This document shows, piece by piece, positions 55,138 through 64,000 of a stretch of 64,000 bases of DNA; position 1 is the stretch's first letter; every line of letters begins with the position of its first letter. The stretch is from Saposhnikovia divaricata. Lineage: Eukaryota; Streptophyta; Magnoliopsida; Apiales; Apiaceae. The translations under genes and the position numbers were made by a program. Under the pieces are notes generated by a model, which was given only the letters and a program-made list of their open reading frames with translations, was not told the DNA's origin and made no database searches. Location: positions 7,929,881 to 7,993,880 of the forward strand of contig CM071597.1 of assembly GCA_036435485.1 (NCBI GenBank), given 5' to 3'.

Positions 55138-57084
55138 ATGGGAGCATCTTTGAAGGAACCCCTGAAGGGCAAGTTGATAGCATTCTTGCAAGAAAATAGC
55201 GACGTGTTTGCTTGGACAGCAGCTGATATGCCAGGGATTGATCCCCAACTCATAACTCACAGATTGAATGTCGATCCTAGTCGGAAGATAATACAGCAGA
55301 AGAAGAGGAACTTTGCACCTGAAAGGCAAGAGGCCATAAAGCAAGAAGTGGAAAACCTCTTAGAAGCTGGATTTATTGAAGAGATTCAGTTTCCAGAATG
55401 GTTGGCTAACCCTGTGATGGTCAAGAAAGCCAACGGTAAGTGGAGGATGTGTATAGACTTCACCGACTTGAATGACGCATGCCCTAAGGATTGCTTCCCT
55501 TTACCAAGGATAGACATTTTAATAGATGCCACAGCTGGACATGAGATGCTGAGCTTCATGGATGGTTTCAGCGGCTACAATCAGATTAAGATGCACAAGG
55601 ATGACGTCCCTAAGGTATCTTTCATAACTGACTTCGGTGTTTTCTGCTATCTTGTTATGGCTTTCGGTCTAAAAAATGCAGGAGCTACTTACCAACGACT
55701 GGTGAATAAGATATTCGTCCATCTGATTGGAAAAACCATGGAGGTCTATGTTGATGACATGCTAGTCAAGAGCCTGTTCAAGGCAGACCACATTAAGCAC
55801 CTCAGAGAGGCATTCGAAGTGCTGAGGCACCACAAAATGATGTTGAATCCAGCCAAGTGTGCCTTTGGCGTTGGATCAGGCAAATTTTTGGGTCTGATGG
55901 TCTCAAAGAGAGGCATAGAGGCCAACCCTGACAAGATCAAGGCGATCTTAGACATGGAGCCACCACGCTCTATAAGAGATGTGCAGAAGTTGACAGGCCG
56001 GGTAGCGGCTTTAGGAAGATTCATCTCCAAGTCTGGTGACAAATGCTTGCCTTTCTTTCAAGCATTGAAGAAGGTGAAAAATTTTGAGTGGACCCCTGAG
56101 AGCCAAGAGGCCTTTGAACAACTGAAGAAGTACATGGTTGAAGCCCCGTTGCTGGCCAAACCTAGTCTCGAGGAGACTCTTTATCTATACCTGGGGGTAT
56201 CTGAGCAAGCGTTGAGCGCCGTTCTCATTCGAGAAGAGAAGAAGGTCCAGAAACCTATCTATTATGTGAGCAAGGTGTTGCACGGGGCTGAGCTGAATTA
56301 CTCTCCCATTGAGAAGTTCGCCTTGGCATTGATAACAGCCTCGAGGAAGTTACGCCCGTACTTCCAGGCACATAAGATTGAAGTCCTGACGGACCAACAG
56401 TTGAGAAACATTTTGCATAGCCCGAAGGCTAGTGGAAGGCTAATCAAGTGGGCGATTGAACTTGGAGAATTTGACATCACGTATAAGCCTCGAACATCCA
56501 TTAAGGCTCAGGCATTGGCTGACTTCGTGATTGAATGCACCATTAGCAACCAAGAAGTCGGGGGGCAGGAGATGATAACAACCCCTGAGAAGCAAGATAA
56601 AGATGAAGAACTTGAACCTGATCAGAAGGAATATTGGGTGCTCTATTTTGATGGAGCATCAAAAACAAAATCTAGTGGCGCGGGCTTAGTGTTGCAAAGC
56701 CCCGATGGGTTCACAGTTAAGTATGCTTTGAAGTTAGATTTTCCTACTACCAACAATGAAGCTGAATATGAAGCCTTGATAGCCAGATTGGGCTTGGCCA
56801 GAATACCGAGGGTCAAGAACCTCAAAGTTTTTAGAGATTCAAGACTGGTAGTCTCGCAAGTGAATGGTGAATTTGAAGCTAAGGATGAAACTATGACAAA
56901 GTATTTGAGAGTTGTGAAGGCTTTTATGACTCAATATAATGAGCGCTATGAGGAACGCATTCCAAGAAATGAGAACTTTAAGGCTGCTGCCCCATTTAAG
57001 TTCGCCTCTTCTGAGATAGAAAATTATGCGGAGAGTTTTTACATCCAGGTCCTGAAGACCCCACCATCGATTCGAAATTGGTAG
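55138..57084 (+). pseudogene. Tat RT, RNase H and aRNH open frame (648 codons), no integrase
   Basis: Uninterrupted frame. RT fingers and palm: EWLANPVMVKKANGKWRMCI, SFMDGFSGYNQIKM and MEVYVDDMLVKS, with YVDD at residues 204-207. RNase H follows at about 340-460 (YYVSKVLHGAELNYSPIEK, VLTDQQLRNIL). The aRNH domain is at about 500-620: YWVLYFDGASKTKSSGAG with Asp near 505, TTNNEAEYEALIARLGLA, then RDSRLVVSQVNGEFEAKD. After the stop only traces of the integrase-proximal linker remain (DPLKAHLKTG-like). It is a fragment of a larger polyprotein; the ATG is probably internal. Confidence 0.9.
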
Positions 57085-57964
57085 CACCAATTGATGTAAG
57101 CTGAAGGATAGACCCTCTCAAAGCTCATCTTAAGACTGGTTGTCCCCTTGATAATGCCTTGAAGGCACAGAAACTATTAGTGAGAATGTTGAGATAAGAG
57201 GTCCTTTGTCATTCCATACTTAAAATCTTGAATCTCAAATCCCGACACACAATTTAAGCCTTGATGGCCAACAAGGCTGACTGCCTCCAATCGAGCTTGT
57301 CGTTTGAGTTCAAGGACTCAAATCAAGAGTCGTCAGTCAAGTTGAGACCTAAGAAAGGTTATATGAGCATAAGAAGAAGGTTGGAAACCTAGAATCAAGC
57401 TAAAGGGTTGAAAACCAATAAAGGCATACCAGGCCTAAGGTCAAGCGCTAAGAAGCAAGTGAACTATCTTAATGATCAACCGAGAAGGAAGACCTCCTCC
57501 ATGAGAAACAAGGATGATGTAAGAACTAAAGAACTTCATCACAAGGATGAGAGTCAAGGTTTGATGATAACCTTAAGACCAAGGATTCAGCAAACAAGTT
57601 AAAGCCCGGAAGGTCACGAAGATTAAGAAACAAATCGTTTGAGTTCAAGGTTCACGAAACCCTTCAAGGCATAGCAAACACCTCCATCAACATACCAAGA
57701 CTGATTTTCAATTCTGGGCCAAGGTCATCTATCGTTTATAGATGAAAAAAGGGCAGAAATTATCCGCGTTATACAGAAAGAATCGTTATAATTCATACAA
57801 GCCGGAGAAGAAACAGCTGATATATTTGCTGAAGTCACGAAACGGATGACCTTCGAAAGGATGATTGCGCTTGAGAAGTTAAGTAACGAGTTTAGCCTTA
57901 AGCACAAGATTAGCAGTGCTAATCATGAATTAAGGAGTAATATCGTTAGGAGTCACGAATGACC
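57085..57964 (+). other. Tat post-pol region, integrase lost
   Basis: Short frames only. Purine-rich coding-strand words (aagaaggaag, caaggatgag). No HHCC or DDE integrase motif in any frame. Confidence 0.6.
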
Positions 57965-58230
57965 AAACTGACGACTAAAGATCAAGATCAAGGTTCTTGA
58001 TCCTTAGGATCGCGGATGATTTTAGATCCTAGATCCCTCACGACTTAAGATCAAGATCGAGGTTCTTGATCCTTGAAGACAACGAAGTCACGAATGACCA
58101 AAATAGTGATTTGAGATCAAGATCAAGTTTTTTGATCCTTGAGATTAAGATCAAGTTTCTTGATCCTTAAGATCACGGATGACTTGAGATCAAGATCAAG
58201 TTTCTCGATCCTCAAGACCACGGATGATTT
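57965..58230. repeat. Repeats of GATCAAGATCAAG/TTCTTGATCCTT in the Tat 3' zone
   Basis: At least five copies of an imperfect palindromic unit, AGATCAAGATCAAGnTTCTTGATCCTTnAGATCACGGATGA (about 40-75 bp apart). Confidence 0.85.
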
Positions 58231-58299
58231 TCAGGTCCGGGTTTACTAGCCGACCACCATTGGCCGACCAAGCTCCGAGAGGCACGACAAAGCGACCAT

Positions 58300-59240
58300 G
58301 GAGCACCTGTCAGGCAACCAGGATCTCCTGGCAGCCGACCAGGTGCCATGAAGAAGCTCTGGCCGACCAGGATCTCCTGGCAGCCGACCAGGTGCCATGG
58401 AGAGGGTCTGGCCGACCAGGATCACCTGGCAGCCGACCTCCTGGCACCTCCTGTCAGTTGGTCGGATCGTTTGATGGTTCTGTCGAAGGTTTCTTACTAA
58501 AACGAACATCGACCTCCAACTAGACATCGTTCAAGCATCGATTAGCACCGTGTAGTGCCGTCTAATGCCATTCAACTTCGTTTAACATAGATTGAAAAGT
58601 CGTTTAAACACTTCCAGGCAACTTGGAGCACCTGGCAAGCGAACAAGGAGAACCTGGCAGGCAACCAGGATCTCCTGGCAGCCGACCAGGTGCCACGGAG
58701 AAGGTCTGGCCGACCAGGATCTCCTGGCAGCCGACCAGGATCTCCTGGCAGCCGACCAGGATCTCCTGGCAGCCGACCAGGATCTCCTGGCAGCCGACCA
58801 GGAGCCACCGAGAGGCTCCAGCTGACTTCCCGATACCCATCTTGGCACCCCCCATCGTTTGATTGGATCGTTTGATGGTTCTGTTGAAGGTTTCTCACTT
58901 TCCGTGACAAACATCGACCTTCGAATTAGCACCATATAGTGCCGTTTTATGCCATTTAACGTCGTTTACACAAACATTGAAACGTCGTTTAAGCATCGCG
59001 TGACATCATTAAAGTCAACCTGGATCTCTCGTCAATCTGCCGGCAATCAAGAAGCACCTGGCAGGCAACCAGAAGCACCTGGCAGGCAACCAGGATCTCC
59101 TGGCAGCCGACCAGGTGCCACAGAAGGGGTCTGGCCGACCAGGATCTCTTGGCAGCCGACCAGGATCTCCTGGCAGCCGACCAGGATCTCCTGGAAGCCG
59201 ACCAAGAGCACCTGGCAGCTGGCCAGGACCCTTGTCGGCT
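58300..59240. repeat. 21-bp tandem arrays (CTCCTGGCAGCCGACCAGGAT)
   Basis: Three clusters, about 58310-58450, 58640-58810 and 59045-59235, each with several 21-bp units and GGTGCCA or GAGCACC variants. Separated by diverged copies of a longer unit containing CGTTTGATGGTTCTGT and GAAGGTTTCT. They make overlapping ORFs on both strands (7-residue periods), which are artefacts. Confidence 0.93.
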
Positions 59241-59279
59241 GACTCGCTGCCCGGAAGAGGTTACAATTGTCCCGAATCT

Positions 59280-59700
59280 CCTCCGTATAGCACCATTAGT
59301 GCCGATAGCACCATTAGTGCCGATAGCACCGTTAGTGCCGATAGCACCGATAATGTCGTTAGCACCGTTTAGTGCCGATTAGCACCGATTAGTGTCGTTT
59401 AAGCACCGTTTAGTGCCGATTAGCACCGATTAGTGTCGTTTAAGCACCGTTTAGTGCCGATTAGTGTCGTTTAAGCACCGTTTAATGCCGATTAGCACCG
59501 AGTAGTGTCGTTTAGCACCGTGAGTGCCATTTTATCCTTTTAACATTGTTTAACACTGTTTAAACATTGTTTAAGGCTGTTTAGCGCCGTCTAGTGCCGT
59601 TTAGCACCGTTTAGTGCTGTTTTATGCCGTTTAACGTCGTTTAAACATTGTTTAAGCATCGTTAAGGCTGATTAGTGCCGATTAGCATCGAATTAACATT
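59280..59700. repeat. 18-bp and 42-bp arrays of AGCACCG/AGTGCCG
   Basis: Four 18-bp units (GCCGATAGCACCATTAGT) at about 59283-59355, then longer units of TTTAGTGCCGATTAGCACCG and GATTAGTGTCGTTTAAGCAC up to 59700. The region is almost wholly built of GTGCCG, CACCG and GTTTA words. Confidence 0.9.
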
Positions 59701-59851
59701 GTCGTGAACGCGTCGGTCGCTCCACGCTTTACATAAAGACAATACTCGTGAAACACTAGTGTACAAAGATGAACCCTGACCCAAGTCTCGAAAAAGGCCG
59801 TTAAAACTTCAAGGAAAACCTGATCAGTTTTCCTAGAAGTTGGGGGGCAAA

Positions 59852-60473
59852 TGATATGGGCTAAAAGTAAGCCCTAAAGACACATTTAATGTGGCATTAA
59901 TTAGACCCGGAATGGTCCAAACGTGGGGCCCACCAGATGGGCCCAAACCCTATTTATAATATTAATTTCGTAATTAATATTAAGGGTAATAAACAGCTCA
60001 GCAAATAGGAGTCAAACAAGGATATTACTCTTGCCTGACTTAGCCTCCAAGATACATATTTCAACATGGAAACTAATTCCTATAAGGAAGAGATCTAGAA
60101 CCTTCCTCAAGGAAGACTTGTCCACCAAGTCTCTGACTCCTACCATAATTCTAGGGCTTCTCAGCCTATATAAAGGATCTAACCCCTCATCTCAGGACTA
60201 CGTTTTTGGACACAGCTCCATACGTTACCCACCACATTTTGGCTTAATCCTCGAATAAGGACATACAAGCCACTGCGTCCTAGGTGAGCTCTCGCCGCCA
60301 TAGCCTCGAGGGCACTATCACCTAGAACTACGTTGGCTTGATTCTCAATACGAGATACGTAGGCACTCTGTGAGGACCGATTAAGTCTCGAACGCAGAAA
60401 CAACCATTAAAGCTCGAAGCTCAACCACCCTAGCATTAATTACAAATCGTAACCTAATTTTTATTCCACAACA
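59852..60473 (+). repeat. 3' LTR of the Tat element
   Basis: 622 bp, preceded by the GGGGGG polypurine tract (59842-59847). About 12 substitutions relative to the 5' LTR by eye (near 98% identity), mostly transitions. Confidence 0.94.
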
Positions 60474-60478
60474 GGTGG

Positions 60479-61476
60479 AACCAAATTTGTTACCAAAATA
60501 CCATTAAACATGATTTATTAATAAATGTTATAGATTCGTTAGTATTTTAAAAAATGTTATATATACGATTAGGTTACGTATTCGTTGGTGTTTTACAAAA
60601 ATTTATATCAAGTAACACTAGATTGTATTTTTTATTTGTTTTACCACCTATCTAAGGGTGGTTTTTTATCGTAGTTTTTTTTCTATTAAAAACAAAATAA
60701 TTATAATTATCATAAAAATTCTATTTTTAATTTTTTTTAAAAAAACATTATATCCTATATATAATTAGCGTAAGGAGGTTTTGATGGTATGGTTTGGTCG
60801 TCATGGCTATTATATTAAATTCAAGCCAAATAAGAAAAACCCACGGGAGAGAAAGAGTTGTTGTAGCACAAACCTACAACATTATTAAAAAATAACATAT
60901 CATTTTCAAAAACAAACAAACAAAACAAACATATAAACAAATAACACCAAATTTTAACAAAGTATATATAACACTTATAACAAAAAAAAATTAAAGAATT
61001 CTTAGTAACCACACATTTGTTTATAAATTACTTAATAAAAAAATAAAATAGTTATACCAATAAGTTTCAACATGTTTCAAGTCTTAATAAAAAAAATATA
61101 ACAGTTATACTAATAAGTTCCAACATTTTTCAAGTATATTATATATAATCTAATGAAATAGAAAAAAAAACATCCCAAAAAAATGAAATATTAAAATATA
61201 TATTAGGCTAATTGTTCAAATATATATAATTTGCAAGAAAATCATTAAAACAAAAATTATATCCTTTATATATAATAAGCATAAGAGGGATCTTATCCAT
61301 AAATTTCGTCACTGTACTACCAAAATAATATCAATCATCGAATCTAATATCTTTAAAAATAGACGATCAAGATTATATCATATTAAAAGAGGAAATTACA
61401 ATTTAAAAAGAATATAATTAGAAAAGGTTGCATTATAAGTTAATTTTAAAAATAAAATTATAATCTAACAAGGATA
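60479..61476. other. AT-rich intergenic DNA, no gene seen
   Basis: Begins with the other half of a 110-bp motif interrupted by the Tat element. Long A/T runs; direct repeat of agttatac-aataagtt-caac near 61052 and 61101. No domain-bearing ORF. Confidence 0.5.
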
Positions 61477-61485
61477 TAATTAAAG

Positions 61486-61802
61486 AGTGATGACCCAAAA
61501 TGGACCATTTCCAATTGTCATGGCCCTTCCTACCCCCATTCCAAAAAAATGGCCCAAAATGCCATAGATACCCTATTTCGTGCTGCAAAACACGCGTTGC
61601 AGAAATACCCCATAGACATGCTATTTCCGTGTCATGGCTGTTGCGGCAGATGGTGTGTAGCAATACCCCATGTTGCGCAACACGGAACGACGCATCATGC
61701 AATTTTTTTTAAAAAAAATCAGTTACGCAACACGGGCCTGCATATCTGTGGTCTAGATGAGGGTCATGGCTCCTGAAAATGGGGCATTTTGGTTATTATC
61801 TC
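61486..61802. mobile_element. Mutator-type MITE with 9-bp TSD
   Basis: 317 bp flanked by perfect ATAATTAAA (61477-61485, 61803-61811). Left end GAGTGATGACCCAAAATGG; the reverse complement of the right end is GAGATAATAACCAAAATGCC, an imperfect inverted repeat of about 40 bp that also shares CCATTT and CATG-CCCT. The interior has CGTGTTGCGCAACACGG-type palindromes. ORFs inside are chance. Confidence 0.85.
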
Positions 61803-61811
61803 ATAATTAAA

Positions 61812-62294
61812 ATGGTTGTATTAGAATTAAATTTTCAAAAGAAAATTATAATTTTGAAAGGATATAATTAAAAAAAGGTTGTAATATAATGGATTTTTTT
61901 ATTAGTATTTTAAAAATTTCATATTTATTATTTGGGTTCTATCTTGAGATTTAGAAATATAATTTGGATGATTTTACAATCAAAGCGAAACTTATAAAAT
62001 TATTTTTAATTTAATGATGATTTAATAATTATTATTCAAATAGAAACACTCAGAATCTCATGAAAAATATAATTACGAATTTTTGCATTAACTCTATTCA
62101 ATGTAGAAGACCTGCATTGAAAAATTATATATAATTTAAATCATTGACATACACCTTTTCGTATTTAAATATAAATTCAATTTTTAGTTTATAATATTAA
62201 AATATATAATATTTTTTATGTTAGATCCAACGGTTTTCATCTATTTATTTTAAAATCTAACGGTTCTTATTTACTTTGTCGTACGGAGGACCAG
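61812..62294. other. AT-rich intergenic DNA before the Athila LTR
   Basis: No gene, TIR or RNA gene recognised. Confidence 0.5.
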
Positions 62295-63779
62295 TGATAA
62301 GTGGATTTATATCCACTTGGATCGCTTCAATTTGGCTTAAATTGATTGTCTTGGACTCAAATTTATTGTAGTTTTGATGTGTTTTGCTTAGTTGTGCAGA
62401 ATTACGAGAATGTTGACTAAGGTGGATGCTTCTATAATTTTTGGGGAATTAATTGATTAAAATTCGAATTTCTGAGAAGGGTTGCGCAGTCTACACTGTT
62501 GTGGCCATATCTTGAGTTCTAGAAGTTCGTTTGAGGCCCGTAAGTAGTCCACGCAAAGATAACGAGATTCTCTATCATTATAAGGTGGTCCAAAGGTCCA
62601 ATTACGTTTGGAACGTTCCAGAAAATCTGAAGAAAAGTCAGCCACGAATTTTCCTTAAAAACAGAATCAATTTAGGAAACGTATCTTGCAGAAATTCTAT
62701 TATAATTCTGTTTTTGTATTTTCTGGTTGGGGAAGACTTTTAGAGCCTATTTAAACACATCATACCATTGTAATAGGGAGAGATATATTATTAGTGGTTA
62801 TTATTGTAACATAGCTTAGATTTGCAAGGGAGAAAAGGAGAGAATGATTCAACGCTCGTGACAAGCAACGGATCTAGATCTACTTCATCTTTTGCGTTAT
62901 TCTGGATTCTAGATTTGTTTTCTTAACTCTTGTTTATTAAAATAATTACTTCTTTTATTCATATCTTGTTTTATATCATGTTTTCATCAAATCCCATGAC
63001 GATGAACAGTTTAATTATGGGCTAATCGTTGTCATGGGATTGTAATGGATTTATTTATGGAACTTAGTATCTTGATGCTGTAAAGATCTGTGTGTGATGT
63101 GAAATTGATATCCTCGTATGGTTAATCTTAATGCTTTTAGATGCGTAGCTAACATCTAAATTGAATTGTTAATCTCTTGTGAAGTGAAAGTGGATCTTGA
63201 GATTTAGAACTTGTCATGCTAGCATAGGTTCATAATTGTTTATCAATATGATTCGTGGTGTGAGATGAAAATACTTATACTACCCTATGTGATCTTAATG
63301 GATAACCTGTTCTTCAACCGTTATGTTTTCAAATTCTATAGACATATAGGGTCTAAGCATAATTGGTGTCTATTCATCTTCTATCTCTTTTGTGGATGTA
63401 TGTTTAGTTTGGTATGCGTATGCTGACAGGTAGTGTATACTGGTTTCGTGTTATCCGATCAGATATCAAACCCATTGCATATAGAGATTAAAGGCGTCAG
63501 ATCTAAGGGAAGTATTTAATGAAGTTAGGATCCCATGTTATTCTCATATTAGTAATTCGAATTCAATCTCATTAGTTAATTTAATTCTTAGTTTAATATT
63601 TGCATCCTAGTTTAATTTAGATAATCAATACCAAAATTGTTATTTGTCTTAGCAGTGGATTAAAACCAGACATTGTTGCATAGGCATATTTACTGATTAA
63701 ACTTAACCAGATCTATGTGGAATGAACTTTAATTATATTACTTGTGACTACGTGCGCTTGCGTGATTTTAGTGCAAACA
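62295..63779 (+). repeat. 5' LTR of an Athila-type Ty3 element
   Basis: Starts TGATAAGTGGATTTATATCC, ends TTTAGTGCAAACA; 1485 bp. The end is fixed by the primer site that follows. The start follows the TG rule and family resemblance; the partner LTR and target duplication lie outside the window. Confidence 0.8.
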
Positions 63780-63785
63780 AGTTTT

Positions 63786-63803
63786 TGGCGCCGCTGCCGG
63801 GGA
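63786..63803 (+). other. Primer binding site (tRNA-Asp type)
   Basis: TGGCGCCGCTGCCGGGGA, six bases after the LTR. A TGGCGCCGTTGCCGGGGA-like site is the classical Athila primer site, complementary to tRNA-Asp. Confidence 0.9.
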
Positions 63804-63918
63804 TCATCGGTGTTTAATTTAGTTTATGTGCTTGTCATCAATGGTCGTTATCGTTCACTAACTCGGATTTCTTATTTAGTTTGTTTGTTTCGTGGTGTTT
63901 TTAGGTACTTGAACGTGT

Positions 63919-64000
63919 ATGCGAACACGTTTGCAAACTCGTAAACTGGCAGAAGAAGAACTTGTAGCAGTAAAAGAGATGGCAGACTTACCAGCAACAG
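63919..64000 (+). CDS. Athila gag, N-terminus (runs off the window)
   Basis: ATG 63919 opens a frame (MRTRLQTRKLAEEELVAV...) that stays open to the last base. It is the right distance after the primer site for Athila gag. Only 27 codons are visible, so identity rests on context. Confidence 0.6.
   Translation, partial: MRTRLQTRKLAEEELVAVKEMADLPAT

Larger units (their letters stand above)
50911..60473 (+). mobile_element. Defective Tat-lineage Ty3 LTR retrotransposon (9563 bp)
   Basis: 622-bp LTRs at 50911-51532 and 59852-60473 (TG...CA), about a dozen differences by eye, flanked by GGTGG (50906-50910, 60474-60478). Inside: truncated gag, protease, RT, RNase H and archaeal-type RNase H (aRNH), the Tat hallmark. 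Integrase is missing. A copia solo LTR is nested at 52502-53557. The 3' non-coding zone holds tandem arrays. It cannot be autonomous. Confidence 0.95.

Noticed and set aside
58224..59382. Many overlapping ORFs on both strands with 7-residue repeats
   Set aside because: All are translations of the 21-bp and 18-bp tandem arrays of the Tat 3' zone; open frames on both strands and in several frames mark a repeat artefact.

Overview
This is nuclear DNA from a flowering plant, most likely a eudicot. The genes have GT-AG introns and belong to plant families (a KRP-type CDK inhibitor and B3-domain proteins). The rest is dominated by plant transposable elements: Stowaway and Tourist MITEs, Mutator-like MITEs, a Helitron, a tRNA-type SINE, L1-type LINEs, and Ty1/copia, Ty3 chromovirus, Tat and Athila LTR elements. 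I cannot name the species from sequence alone. All identifications are by reading motifs; no searches were run.

Layout. Positions 1-4.3 kb are AT-rich, with a tandem duplication, an array of ACGTCGG/CCGACGT hairpins between two direct repeats, and a Stowaway MITE. A four-exon KRP cell-cycle inhibitor gene lies at 4732-5859 and carries a (CT)69 tract in intron 1. From 6 to 10.6 kb there are no recognisable genes, but there is a Stowaway MITE, a SINE with an 11-bp target duplication and a pogo/Lemi1-like element. At 10613-15772 is a complete Ty3 chromovirus with 203-bp LTRs that are identical by eye, a 5-bp target duplication and one open 1554-codon gag-pol frame. A Mutator-type element (16494-17839) and a decayed minus-strand LINE (about 18.3-21.0 kb) follow.

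A seven-exon B3-domain gene (21714-25530) and a shorter five-exon paralogue (31790-34169) lie about 10 kb apart in the same orientation. They come from a local duplication that includes flanking DNA. Copy A has an exon of lysine-rich 37-residue repeats that copy B has lost; copy B has gained a LINE fragment in intron 1. Between them are a Tourist-type MITE, a second TIR element and a second member of the Mutator-type family, which contains a 90-110-bp tandem array.

From 35.1 to 42.7 kb is a decayed minus-strand Ty1/copia element, interrupted by a 3.8-kb sequence with TG...CA ends and a TTCTT target duplication, read as a giant solo LTR. From 42.7 to 50.9 kb there are direct repeats, several Stowaway MITEs, and one Stowaway MITE split by both a Helitron (about 1.97 kb) and a poly(A)-tailed retroposon.

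At 50911-60473 is a defective Tat-lineage Ty3 element with 622-bp LTRs and a GGTGG target duplication. It lacks integrase, carries a duplicated archaeal-type RNase H segment, holds a nested 1056-bp copia solo LTR, and has satellite-like arrays before its 3' LTR. A 9-bp-TSD Mutator MITE (61486-61802) and the 5' end of an Athila element (LTR, tRNA-Asp-type primer site, gag start) close the window.

Only three host genes are supported. I found no new multi-gene system. The most interesting material is structural: the young complete chromovirus, the diverging B3 pair, the datable insertion nests and the tandem arrays arising inside transposons.
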